Assembly (NCBI GenBank): GCA_050329935.1
Contig: JBHJOI010000056.1
Span: 1 to 13,437, forward strand
DNA: 13,437 bases
Direction of reading: 5' to 3'
From: CAYSFW01 sp050329935
Lineage (GTDB): Bacteria > Pseudomonadota > Gammaproteobacteria > UWMA-0217
Shown here: piece after piece, positions 5,248 through 12,444 of the stretch
How positions within the stretch are numbered: position 1 is the stretch's first letter
Layout of the letters: each line of letters starts with the position of its first letter
Notes under the pieces: model-generated
Database searches by the model: none
Told to the model about the DNA's origin: nothing
The model's input: only the letters and a program-made list of their open reading frames with translations
Position numbers and translations under genes: made by a program

Positions 5248-5979
5248 CTATGTGAGTTGGATCGGTCCGCGCTCGACATAATAGGAATAACCGTATTCCC
5301 CTTCGGCCAATGCCAAGAGCCTTGCGGCAGTGCATTTACATAGATATTCAATATCGTTGACCGAGCCGGGATCGATCGTAACAATTTCGAGCACTTCGCC
5401 GACTGCCAATCGACGAAGGGAGCGGGCAGTATGTACCAGAGGAAGTGGGCATCCCATACGCCGGGCATCCAGAGAATCAGCAATCTGTGGATGTTTGGGT
5501 ACGGCCGGCAGAGATTTTCCTAGACTATAGTTTTTCAATTTCGGTGATGTTCTCGCGCTGGCGGCTAGCTGTGAGGCATCCATCGTTGAAAGCGTCCAGC
5601 TTGGCGCTGGAATATTGCCGTAGATGTTACACATGGAGGTGAGAAATTTTGGGTCGAAAATGCGGATGAGTGTCGGTTCCGTGAATGAATCGGTGAAGGC
5701 GAGTCCGCAGTAGGTTCGGGGGTGTGCCTGCCGAAGGTAGGCGTTGAGCGATTGAAGTGAAGACGCGAGGTCACCACCGGTGTCGACGTCGTTAGATCGG
5801 TTTTCGCCAGGGAGTGGCGTGTCATTGACATGAAGTTGCCATTTCAAATCGTCCGAATGCTCGATGGTGCTGAAAATCTGGCTGAGGATATGCCAGTCAA
5901 TAATGCCGGCAAGCGTGCCGGCCACTGGTCGAATAGACGGATTTGACGCGTTGTGTGATTCCATCATGGTCTTGGTCAT
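5248..5979 (-). CDS. Protein with C-terminal TusA-family sulfur-carrier domain
   Basis: From ATG 5979 it has 243 residues; GTG 5997 and ATG 5967 are alternatives, and none has a clear ribosome-binding site. The last 76 residues are a TusA/SirA-like domain: SLDARRMGCPLPLV carries the CPxP motif whose Cys forms the persulfide, followed by LAVGEVLEIVTIDPGSVNDI as in the family. TusA proteins are about 80 residues, so the roughly 165-residue N-terminal part is an extra domain; I do not recognise it. It includes DWHILSQIF and a Cys at GLAFTD-flanking TYCG. The gene is last in a leftward operon after the DsrE2-like and YdhR-like genes. DsrE and TusA exchange sulfur in sulfur oxidisers, so a persulfide relay is likely. 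Confidence 0.8.
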   Translation of the reverse strand: MTKTMMESHNASNPSIRPVAGTLAGIIDWHILSQIFSTIEHSDDLKWQLHVNDTPLPGENRSNDVDTGGDLASSLQSLNAYLRQAHPRTYCGLAFTDSFTEPTLIRIFDPKFLTSMCNIYGNIPAPSWTLSTMDASQLAASARTSPKLKNYSLGKSLPAVPKHPQIADSLDARRMGCPLPLVHTARSLRRLAVGEVLEIVTIDPGSVNDIEYLCKCTAARLLALAEGEYGYSYYVERGPIQLT

Positions 5980-6067
5980 TCTGATTTTGCGGCGCACGTC
6001 TGGTGTTGATCGACTTTGTTGGTCATCGGCTGCGCTACCCTGCGGTTTTTTCGCACCGATGCAACAA

Positions 6068-6388
6068 TCAGGCGAGGTAATAGGGCGAAGCCATTTCCTT
6101 GCTGGCTTCGGCCACTACGTCGCCATCAAAAAGTTTCACGGTAAGGCTGGCACCCGCTGCTTTCGCGAAGTCGGACAGCATGCCTTCGGCATAGATTCTG
6201 GCGTTCTGCACAGAGTCGAACTCGTAGAAGCCGCCGACCGAGTGGGTATTGATGCCGCTCAACCAGGTTTTGCTGCGTAACCCTCGCACAGTGTGCATGG
6301 CAAGATTCGCCTCTCGCCAAACGCCCTCGTTGAAGGGCGCGGACACTTGAAATTCGGCATAAAGAAAAACGCGGCTGGGCTGATTCAT
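6068..6388 (-). CDS. YdhR-like ABM-superfamily putative monooxygenase
   Basis: This 106-residue protein resembles E. coli YdhR, a dimeric alpha+beta barrel protein of the antibiotic-biosynthesis-monooxygenase superfamily. Visible family marks are RSKTWLSGINTHSVGGFYEF in the middle (in YdhR a KxW...GGIY pattern), then a helix with AEGMLSDFAKAAG, and a strand VKLFDG near the end. The length equals the family norm. AAGGAG sits eight bases before ATG 6388. The gene follows the DsrE2-like gene by 34 bases when that is read to its natural end. The true substrate is unknown. Confidence 0.82.
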   Translation of the reverse strand: MNQPSRVFLYAEFQVSAPFNEGVWREANLAMHTVRGLRSKTWLSGINTHSVGGFYEFDSVQNARIYAEGMLSDFAKAAGASLTVKLFDGDVVAEASKEMASPYYLA

Positions 6389-6422
6389 GATGGGCTCCTT
6401 GCTTGGGTGCTGAGAAAACGGG

Positions 6423-6518
6423 TTAAATAAACAATGTCACGTCAGCTTTCTGGGCCAAGACCAGCATACTGGTCGCGCCGCTCCACTCCGTGACTTGAGG
6501 AATGAAGTCCTCCTTTTC
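6423..6518 (-). other. Post-amber continuation of the DsrE2-like gene
   Basis: This holds 31 sense codons plus TAA in the same frame as the upstream gene, after TAG. They read as a typical DsrE2 C-terminus, ending ADVTLFI. Without the TAG the whole gene would encode about 204 residues. Confidence 0.75.
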
Positions 6519-7037
6519 CTAGCCGAACAGATCCACCGTCATCTGGCAGGCAATAAGCCTGATCTCTGCCTCGACGGCCAGATCGCGAAGGTCCTTGATG
6601 CTTGCCACGCCGTGGTTGTCGAGCGTGGTCAAAAACAGGCTTTTGGTAAGCGACTCAAAACCCGGCACATTACCCATGACTGCGTTTGGAATATTCCAGT
6701 TGATTTTACGAAACCACTCTGGCCCCATCGGCATTTTCATGGGCATGGCCGGATTACCCAGCGGGGAAACCTTCAGGTCCAGTTCGCGCTTAAGCAGCTC
6801 AAGGCCGTAAAAACTGAAAAATATGCTGACGTTCCAACCAAGCGCTGCGTCGGTGGTACCGAGAATGAATGGCGGGTAGGCCCAGTCCAACGTCCCCTTA
6901 GTCGCCACGATGGCGATGGATGGCGTGTGGGCCGCTTCCTGCTCCTTTTTCAGGCGGTCATGCTCTTCGCGAAACCAAGTGTTGAACTGCTCTCGCGGCA
7001 AGGTTTCGGGGGGTACCGTTGCGTCTGATCTATTCAT
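6519..7037 (-). CDS. DsrE2-like (DsrE/DsrF/DrsH family) protein, ends at a premature amber codon
   Basis: The 172 residues match the DsrE/F-like family 2, peripheral or membrane-linked sulfurtransferase-like proteins. Family marks are SIAIVATKGTLDWAYPPFIL (about 40-59), SIFFSFYGLELLKRE, a Met-rich GNPAMPMKMPMGPEW, and LIACQMTVDLFG with the conserved Cys164. AGGAA precedes ATG 7037. The frame stops at TAG (6519-6521), but the same frame continues for 31 sense codons with EKEDFIPQVTEWSGATSM...ADVTLFI before TAA at 6423-6425. That tail is the normal family C-terminus, so the TAG looks like a point nonsense mutation or read-through site. The active Cys is retained in the short form. The gene is divergent from the LysR regulator and first in the sulfur operon. 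Confidence 0.85.
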   Translation of the reverse strand: MNRSDATVPPETLPREQFNTWFREEHDRLKKEQEAAHTPSIAIVATKGTLDWAYPPFILGTTDAALGWNVSIFFSFYGLELLKRELDLKVSPLGNPAMPMKMPMGPEWFRKINWNIPNAVMGNVPGFESLTKSLFLTTLDNHGVASIKDLRDLAVEAEIRLIACQMTVDLFG

Positions 7038-7158
7038 TTGATGTTCCTGTTCGCTGGTCGTCGAGGCGGCTTGTTGAAACGAACTTCATCATCTATTGTT
7101 TTTGGTGAATTGATAATCCATCGTCCGGTTAACGTAATGTTTCTGATTGGTTGAGAAT
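7038..7158. promoter_or_regulatory. Divergent promoter region between the sulfur operon and the LysR gene
   Basis: This 121-base gap is AT-rich compared with both flanking genes. It must hold both promoters. LysR-type proteins usually bind a T-N11-A dyad in such gaps and control the divergent operon. The dyad-like ATTGATAAT (7110-7118) and GTTAAC (7128-7133) are candidates, but I cannot assign a site with confidence. Confidence 0.45.
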
Positions 7159-8103
7159 ATGTTGATTGAGAACATCTCCGACCTGATGGTGTTTACCCAG
7201 GCGGTAAAAGGGGGAAGCCTCAGCGCGGCCGGGCGAGAGCTTGGCATGTCGCTCGCGGTGGCGAGCAAGCGGTTGCAGCGGTTAGAGGAACAGCTTGGGG
7301 TACGGCTGCTCAATCGCTCCACACGCCAGCTCAGCCTCACCGACGAGGGGGCGGAGTACTACCACTACTGCGTTCGTATTCTCGCTGAACTGGAAGAGGG
7401 CGAGGAGCTTGTGACGCGGAGTAGCAGGGAGCCCAAGGGCAACCTCAAGGTTACCGTGCCCGCCGCCTTTGGGCGCTTGCATGTCGCACCGCTGGTGCCG
7501 GAATTTCTGACGCGCTATCCAGAGATCAAGCTCACCTTGCACCTCACCGACAGTATCGTGGACATCATCGACCAGGGTTATGACCTTGCGGTGCGCATCG
7601 GTGAGCTGAAGGACTCGAGCCTCGTCGCCAAGTCGATTGGTCTGGATCGCAGGGTGGTTGTCGCCACGCCGTCCTATCTGGCCCGATACGGTGCGCCGCG
7701 TATTCCGCAGGAGCTGGCCGGGCACAATGCCCTGTTGTTTGCTGGCACGGACCATTGGAGCTTCAAGGGCCCGCGTGGAGAGGAGGTCAACATCAAGGTC
7801 AGCGGCAACCTCGATACCAACAATTGCGATGCCCTGCGCGAGGCGATCTATGCCGACCTCGGACTGGCACTGCGCCCACTGTGGGATGTCTGGCAGGATC
7901 TGCGCGACGGCGGGCTTGTCCGGCTGCTGCCTGCCTATACGCCGCCCGCCTATCCCATCAATGCGGTGTACCCAAGCCGGCGCTTGATGCCGAAGAAAAC
8001 CAGGATATTTATTGAGCACTTGCTGCGGCGGTTTGGCCCCATCCCTTATTGGGATGATCTTGACAGTCAGGCGCCGGCTGACGTGGTTTGCACGGGCGAG
8101 TGA
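7159..8103 (+). CDS. LysR-type transcriptional regulator
   Basis: From ATG 7159 this encodes 314 residues; TTG 7147 is also open. The N-terminal winged helix-turn-helix (about 1-60) reads LMVFTQAVKGGSLSAAGREL, then VASKRLQRLEEQLGVRLLNR and STRQLSLTDEG, a classic LysR pattern. The remainder is the two-lobed ligand-binding domain, with GNLKVTVPAAFGRLHVAPLV at its start and YDLAVRIGEL in the middle, as in the group related to DmlR/AaeR. It likely controls the divergent DsrE2-YdhR-TusA operon and itself. The effector is unknown. It ends beside an IS110-like scrap on the other strand. Confidence 0.95.
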   Translation: MLIENISDLMVFTQAVKGGSLSAAGRELGMSLAVASKRLQRLEEQLGVRLLNRSTRQLSLTDEGAEYYHYCVRILAELEEGEELVTRSSREPKGNLKVTVPAAFGRLHVAPLVPEFLTRYPEIKLTLHLTDSIVDIIDQGYDLAVRIGELKDSSLVAKSIGLDRRVVVATPSYLARYGAPRIPQELAGHNALLFAGTDHWSFKGPRGEEVNIKVSGNLDTNNCDALREAIYADLGLALRPLWDVWQDLRDGGLVRLLPAYTPPAYPINAVYPSRRLMPKKTRIFIEHLLRRFGPIPYWDDLDSQAPADVVCTGE

Positions 8104-8258
8104 GGGAGTCGCTCCACAATTCGTTCCTGAAGACGCCGCGCAAGAAGTTCGATCTGAGCGGAAAGCGTGACGATGACCGCGACGTTGGGTTTGATGGCAG
8201 ACGCCACATACTCCGGCAGCGCGGTCAAGCGAAGCTGGCTGGCCTCTAAACTGATCGA
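8070..8258 (-). pseudogene. Possible IS110-family transposase internal fragment
   Basis: The minus strand reads LEASQLRLTALPEYVASAIK, then PNVAVIVTLSAQIELLARRL and finishes SPVQTTSAGA. This resembles the coiled linker between the RuvC-like and the C-terminal domain of IS110-family transposases, where the fragment is usually followed by a T(V)PGIG motif. No catalytic part is present. It runs into the 3' ends of lysR and yafY, suggesting an old insertion and deletion between them. The assignment rests on memory of the family pattern. Confidence 0.45.
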
Positions 8259-8959
8259 CGATCGACAAATCCGCCCGGACACTCGTCCCGCACCAGGGCG
8301 AGGAAGTCCGCGAGCCCTTGCCCCGCGATCGACTCGAACGGTCGCTCCAGGCGCTCCAAGCGCAGGATGCGATCGAGTCGGAAATTGCGGAAGCCCGCGC
8401 GCAGTTCGCACCAGGCGGTCAGCGTCCAGAAATTGCCCCAGAAGAACAGCCCCAGCGGTTTGACATCGCGTTCACTGGCGACGCCGTCGGCGCGTCGATA
8501 GCTCAAATGCAGATAATGTTGTTGGGCGATGGACTCACGGCAGGTATCGAGCGTCGTGTCGAGATCCTCGCGCGGGCCGACGCGCGGCGCGAACACGCAG
8601 CTTTCATCGAGATGACGGTGCAGTTCCGCCGGAATGACCGCGTAGACTTTTTCGAGGACCGATTGCGCGTGGATGCCGAGCTGGCTGCCACCCCAGGCCT
8701 CCAGCATTCGCGCGCCGACCACGAGCGCCTCGATCTCGGTGGCGGTGAACATCAGCGGCGGGATGTCGAGCGAGTAGCGCAAGTGATAGCCGACACCGGG
8801 TTCGCCCGCGACGGGCACCCCGGACAGACTCAAATCCTGGATATCGCGGTAAATCGTGCGTTCCGAAACCTCCAGGCGTTCGGCCAGTTCACGCGCCGTG
8901 ACCAAGCGCTTGTTACGCAGGATCTGGACCAGACGAAACAGGCGATCGGCACGGCGCAT
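8246..8959 (-). CDS. yafY: YafY-type HTH/WYL-domain transcriptional regulator
   Basis: This 237-residue regulator starts with a DeoR-like helix-turn-helix: RADRLFRLVQILRNKRLVTA, then RELAERLEVSERTIYRDIQ. The WYL domain follows from about residue 140, with YLHLSYRRADG and RDVKPLGLFFWGNFWTLTAW. WYL domains sense nucleic acid or small ligands. The gene starts 11 bases after the VOC gene stop, so the two form one leftward operon, a pairing seen widely in proteobacteria. The C-terminal FVDRRSV runs into the IS110-like scrap and may not be the original end. It likely regulates its own operon through the dyad at 9424-9441. Confidence 0.93.
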   Translation of the reverse strand: MRRADRLFRLVQILRNKRLVTARELAERLEVSERTIYRDIQDLSLSGVPVAGEPGVGYHLRYSLDIPPLMFTATEIEALVVGARMLEAWGGSQLGIHAQSVLEKVYAVIPAELHRHLDESCVFAPRVGPREDLDTTLDTCRESIAQQHYLHLSYRRADGVASERDVKPLGLFFWGNFWTLTAWCELRAGFRNFRLDRILRLERLERPFESIAGQGLADFLALVRDECPGGFVDRRSV

Positions 8960-8970
8960 GAGGTTCGGGC

Positions 8971-9360
8971 TTAAGTCATCGAGTGCAAGCCGATCATATT
9001 ACCCTCGGTGTCCTTCACCAGGGCGATAAAACCGTGCTCGCCGATCGCCATTTTCTCCTGCTGTAGCGCGCCGCCGTTGGCCGCGGCGCGCGCCGCTTCC
9101 ACCGCGCAATCCTCGCAACCAAAATACACCAGCGTGCTATTGCCGCCGGACGGCACACCTTCCATCTTCACCAACGTGCCGGCCGCGCCATAACCTTGAT
9201 CAGACATCGGAAAAGCCCACATCTCCATCGTCGGCGCATCGCCCCCGGTCGGGTCTTGCAGTGAACTCAACGTGCACTGAAAAACCGACTCGTAAAACGC
9301 CTTCGCGCGATTCATGTCCGGCACGTAGATCTCGAACCAGGCAACGGGATTGGTATTCAT
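8971..9360 (-). CDS. VOC-superfamily protein, partner of YafY
   Basis: This 129-residue protein has the vicinal oxygen chelate fold: VAWFEIYVPDMNRAKAFYES at the start, TLVYFGCEDC opening the second module, and ALVKDTEGNMIGLHSM at the end. It lacks a clear first metal His in module one, so catalysis is uncertain. AGGAG lies seven bases before ATG 9360. It is first in the operon with yafY, and its substrate may be what the regulator responds to. Confidence 0.92.
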   Translation of the reverse strand: MNTNPVAWFEIYVPDMNRAKAFYESVFQCTLSSLQDPTGGDAPTMEMWAFPMSDQGYGAAGTLVKMEGVPSGGNSTLVYFGCEDCAVEAARAAANGGALQQEKMAIGEHGFIALVKDTEGNMIGLHSMT

Positions 9361-9406
9361 CGTGTAACTCCTGCGGTGAAAGGGTTAAGGGGAATCAACG
9401 GTTGAG

Positions 9407-9441
9407 AGTATAGACACGGCTTCCTGACAGCATTGTGTCAG
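9407..9441 (-). promoter_or_regulatory. Promoter and operator of the VOC-yafY operon
   Basis: On the minus strand TATACT (9407-9412) is a good -10 box 47 bases before the VOC start. Upstream lies CTGACA-N6-TGTCAG (9424-9441), a perfect 6+6 dyad covering the -35 region, where no good -35 hexamer is seen. YafY-type regulators act at such TGACA/TGTCA dyads near their own operons, so it is the likely YafY operator. Confidence 0.6.
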
Positions 9442-9783
9442 TAGGCGTCCCCAGCCGGTACCGGCCAGGATGAGCCTTGGCGATGGCGGTGCGTGCGGAA
9501 GTCGTCACGCAACCGCAGTCGCATTGCTATCGGTAACGAGATGCCCGTCACGTTTCGGGCTAAACAAGCGCGCTATCCTTAGGCAACAGACAAAGCGCGG
9601 CAGCTAACGAGAATGAACATGCCGCTGAATAGTGACGATGTTTTCGTCTTGATTGGATCGGGGACATAGGCCTGGATTGGATTCACATCGACAGATTGTT
9701 GCAAAGCACAGTGAAACGCCGAAGCGTGGTGCCGAAACCGCCTTGCGACGTTGTCGTGGTTTCCGAGGCTATTTGATTCTGCC
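9442..9783. other. Non-coding stretch
   Basis: No gene is supported on either strand. It contains the perfect 12-bp palindrome GCCGGTACCGGC (9454-9465). The minus frame 9579-9971 has no recognisable domain and no ribosome-binding site and looks accidental. Confidence 0.4.
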
Positions 9784-9867
9784 CAGCTGTTCCCGGACGA
9801 GGCGATTGTCGTGACAGCGTCACAACAATTGAGCTGGTCGCATTTCCAAGCGTTGCTGCCTTGCGTA
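9784..9867 (+). pseudogene. YhcG/DUF1016 nuclease-family fragment
   Basis: The plus strand reads QLFPDEAIVVTASQQLSWSH followed by FQALLP. This matches the highly conserved segment of the N-terminal DUF1016 domain of YhcG-type PD-(D/E)XK proteins (typically FPDxxIVxTLSQQLSWSHFxxLLPL). Only about 28 residues remain; both flanks are unrelated. It is a dead scrap. Confidence 0.65.
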
Positions 9868-10058
9868 ACACGCCAACCCTGACTACCGCCGACCGGGAGT
9901 TCGTCGCCCGCCTGGGCAGCATTGAGGTCGGTGACGAGGAATTCCGCGCACTGATTCATAACCATCGTCACGGGCGGGTCGAAAACGCGGACCTGCGTTC
10001 ACTCGCCGGCTCAACCACAACTTACTTGTGCAAGGCGCGGTCACGTGCCGGAGTCTAG
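9861..10058 (+). CDS. Doubtful small ORF
   Basis: A 65-residue frame from TTG 9861 reads TLTTADREFVARLGSIEVGD and EEFRALIHNHRHGRVEN. Composition is protein-like in its first 45 residues, but no family is recognised and the start is poor. Its stop lies in the loop of the hairpin at 10036-10072. It may be part of a decayed gene next to the DUF1016 scrap. Confidence 0.25.
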   Translation: MRNTPTLTTADREFVARLGSIEVGDEEFRALIHNHRHGRVENADLRSLAGSTTTYLCKARSRAGV

Positions 10059-10072
10059 GCGACGTGACCGCG
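10036..10072 (-). terminator. Strong hairpin after ahpF
   Basis: CGCGGTCACGT (10036-10046) pairs perfectly with ACGTGACCGCG (10062-10072), an 11-bp stem with a 15-base loop. It starts nine bases past the ahpF stop. There is no T-run on either side, so it may work as a weak or Rho-assisted terminator or as a 3' stabiliser. Confidence 0.6.
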
Positions 10073-10080
10073 TTCCACGG

Positions 10081-11643
10081 CTAGTGCGTGGTTTCGTTGC
10101 GTATCAGATAGTCGAACGCCGACAGGCTCGATTTGGTGCCGTCGCCCATCGCGGTCACGATCTGTTTGTAGGGTGTCGTGGTGCAATCGCCGGCGGCGAA
10201 TACGCCCGGTAGGTTGGTTTGACCCTTGGCGTCGATCTCGATTTCGCCGAATCGTGACAGCGCAACTGTGTTTTTGAGCCAGTCGGTATTGGGCATCAAA
10301 CCGATTTGGACGAACACGCCTTCAAGCGCGATGGTCTGGTGGCGACCAGTCACTCGGTCGGCGTAGACCAGGCCGTTCACCTTGCCATTGTCGCCGAGGA
10401 TTTCGGTGGTCTGGGCATTCTTGATCACGGTGACGTTGGGCAGGCTATGGAGCTTGTTCTGCAGGACGGCATCCGCGCGTAAATTCTCGGCGAATTCGAG
10501 CAGGGTGACGTGACCGACGATGCCAGCAAGGTCGATCGCGGCTTCGACGCCCGAGTTTCCGCCACCCACGACGGCAACGCGCTTGCCCTTGAACAATGGG
10601 CCGTCGCAATGGGGGCAATAGGCCACGCCCTTGCCGCGATAGGCTTGCTCACCGGGTACATTGAGTTCGCGCCAACGCGCGCCGGTCGCGAGGATGATGG
10701 TTTTGGATCGCAACACGGCGCCGTTCGCCAGGCGGATCTCGTGCAGGTTTCCGGCTGTCGCGGGAATCAAGGCCGCGGCGCGTTGTTGATTCATCAGGTC
10801 CACCTCGTATTCCCGAACGTGTTCCTCGAGTGCGCGTGCCAGTTTCGGACCGTCGGTGTGTGGGACCGAGATCAGGTTTTCGATCGCGAGGGTGTCGAGC
10901 ACCTGGCCGCCGAAGCGTTCGGAAACAATTCCGGTGCGAATGCCCTTGCGCGCCGCGTAAATAGCGGCGGCCGCGGAGGCAGGGCCGCCGCCAACGATCA
11001 GGACGTCGAACGGCGCCTTGTGCGCGAGGCGAGCCGCCTCGCGCGTGGCGGCACCGGTGTCAAGTTTTGCGACGATTTCCTCGATCGTCATGCGTCCGTT
11101 GCCGAACGGTTCGCCATTGAGGAAGAGGCTCGGCACGGCCATGATTTGGCGCGCGTTGACTTCGTCCTGAAACAGCGCGCCGTCGATCATCACATGTTGT
11201 ACCGCAGGATTGATTGCGGCCATGCTGTTGAGTGCCTGAACGACCTCGGGGCAGTTGTGGCAGGACAAGGAAATGTAGGTCTCGAAGCGGAACGAGCCCT
11301 GGATGCCCTTAATCTGATCGATGATGGAAGACTCCAGTTTCGGGGCATATCCGCTCGCTTGTAGCAGTGCGAGGACCAGCGAAGTGAACTCGTGCCCCAT
11401 CGGCAGACCCGCGAAGCGAATGCGTGCCGGTTCGCCGACGCGGCCCACCGAAAAGGAAGGGCAACGGGCATCGGTGCCGTTTTCGAGCAAGCTGACCTTA
11501 TCAGACAAGCTGGCGATATCTTCGAGGAGTTCGCGCATTTCGACCGATTTGTGTCCGCCGTCCAAGGTGGCGATGAGCTCGATCGGTACGACGAGCTTTT
11601 CAAGATATGCCTTGAGCTGGGTTTTGAGATTGGCGTCGAGCAT
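10081..11643 (-). CDS. ahpF: Alkyl hydroperoxide reductase subunit F
   Basis: This 520-residue flavoprotein passes electrons from NADH through FAD and two disulfide centres to AhpC, which reduces peroxides in the cytoplasm. The N-terminal double thioredoxin-fold domain (about 1-200) has CHNC at residues 128-131. The FAD site VGGGPAS is at about 217-223. The thioredoxin reductase-like centre CPHC is at 343-346, followed by VVGGGNSG (358-365) for NADH and GVFAAGDCTTTPYKQI near the C-terminus. The length matches E. coli AhpF (521) and all key cysteines are kept. AGGAG lies before ATG 11643. It is second in the operon after ahpC, 234 bases downstream, with a hairpin between. Confidence 0.97.
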   Translation of the reverse strand: MLDANLKTQLKAYLEKLVVPIELIATLDGGHKSVEMRELLEDIASLSDKVSLLENGTDARCPSFSVGRVGEPARIRFAGLPMGHEFTSLVLALLQASGYAPKLESSIIDQIKGIQGSFRFETYISLSCHNCPEVVQALNSMAAINPAVQHVMIDGALFQDEVNARQIMAVPSLFLNGEPFGNGRMTIEEIVAKLDTGAATREAARLAHKAPFDVLIVGGGPASAAAAIYAARKGIRTGIVSERFGGQVLDTLAIENLISVPHTDGPKLARALEEHVREYEVDLMNQQRAAALIPATAGNLHEIRLANGAVLRSKTIILATGARWRELNVPGEQAYRGKGVAYCPHCDGPLFKGKRVAVVGGGNSGVEAAIDLAGIVGHVTLLEFAENLRADAVLQNKLHSLPNVTVIKNAQTTEILGDNGKVNGLVYADRVTGRHQTIALEGVFVQIGLMPNTDWLKNTVALSRFGEIEIDAKGQTNLPGVFAAGDCTTTPYKQIVTAMGDGTKSSLSAFDYLIRNETTH

Positions 11644-11725
11644 CGTGTTCTCCTGAAGGCGTTTAGTATTCGCAGGGGGTCAGGATTCGGGTAACGCATT
11701 CCGTCTCGGGTTGAATCGTGACGCA

Positions 11726-11752
11726 GGTCGCTCATGCCAGGCATGGGCGACC
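11726..11752 (-). promoter_or_regulatory. Intercistronic hairpin between ahpC and ahpF
   Basis: GGTCGC (11726-11731) pairs with GCGACC (11747-11752), and CATGC with GCATG inside it after one wobble pair, leaving a 3-base loop. It lies in the 234-base gap between the two genes. With no T-run it is likely a partial terminator or RNA-processing barrier that keeps AhpC more abundant than AhpF. Confidence 0.5.
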
Positions 11753-11877
11753 GTCTGCAACGGATCGAGTCTGACTGCCCGCTGGGTGTGTCGAATCGCT
11801 TTGCGATCGGCGATCATCTCGGCCAGCCCAGGGCACGGACTTCGTCGCAGGAGTCGCGCCATGGGGCCAGGCTTTGA

Positions 11878-12444
11878 TCAGATCTTGCCGACCAGATCCA
11901 GCGAAGGCGCTAACGTAGCCTCACCTTCTTTCCATTTGGCTGGGCAGACTTCGCCCGGATGCGCTGCAACGTATTGCGCGGCCTTGATTTTGCGCAGCAG
12001 TTCAGCGGCATCGCGGCCAACGCCGCCCGCGTTGATCTCGATGATCTGGATTTTGCCCTGCGGATCGATCACGAACGTCCCACGCTCGGCGAGGCCCGCT
12101 TCTTCGATCATCACGCCGAAATTACGCGTGATCGCGCCGGTCGGATCGCCGATCATCGGGAACCGGATCTTGTTGATTGTGTCGGATGTATCGTGCCAGG
12201 CCTTGTGCGTGAAATGGGTGTCGGTCGAAATCGCATAGATCTCTACCCCCATTTTTTTGAACTCCGCGTAGTGGTCGGCCAGATCGCCAAGTTCGGTCGG
12301 GCAAACAAAGGTGAAGTCAGCCGGGTAGAAGAACACTACTGACCACTGCCCCTTCAGGTCTTCGTCGGTGACGTGCTCGAACTTGCCGTTGAGATACGCG
12401 TTAGCCTTGAAGGGTTTGATTTCACTGCTGATCAGAGTCTGCAT
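11878..12444 (-). CDS. ahpC: Alkyl hydroperoxide reductase subunit C (2-Cys peroxiredoxin)
   Basis: This 188-residue typical 2-Cys peroxiredoxin reduces hydrogen peroxide, organic peroxides and peroxynitrite. The peroxidatic Cys48 is in FYPADFTFVCPTE; the resolving Cys167 is in GEVCPAKWKEGEATLAP, which matches the enterobacterial AhpC tail. The Arg in the AERGTFVIDPQG segment (about 121) also fits. ATG 12444 is chosen because AGGAG lies before it and the protein then starts MQTLISSEIKPF as in homologues; an upstream start at 12501 would add 19 unrelated residues. The gene is first in the ahpCF operon. Confidence 0.97.
   Translation of the reverse strand: MQTLISSEIKPFKANAYLNGKFEHVTDEDLKGQWSVVFFYPADFTFVCPTELGDLADHYAEFKKMGVEIYAISTDTHFTHKAWHDTSDTINKIRFPMIGDPTGAITRNFGVMIEEAGLAERGTFVIDPQGKIQIIEINAGGVGRDAAELLRKIKAAQYVAAHPGEVCPAKWKEGEATLAPSLDLVGKI

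Noticed and set aside
7282..8268. 328-residue open frame on the minus strand
   Set aside because: It lies opposite the clear LysR gene; only its unrelated neighbour frame at 8070-8258 shows IS110-like sequence.
8318..8974. 218-residue open frame on the plus strand
   Set aside because: It lies opposite yafY and has no recognisable domain.
10510..11364. 284-residue open frame on the plus strand
   Set aside because: It lies fully opposite ahpF, has no domain, and reflects GC-rich codon bias of the real gene.
11680..11862. 60-residue minus-strand frame between ahpC and ahpF
   Set aside because: It has no ribosome-binding site, arginine-rich composition and no family; it overlaps the intercistronic hairpin.
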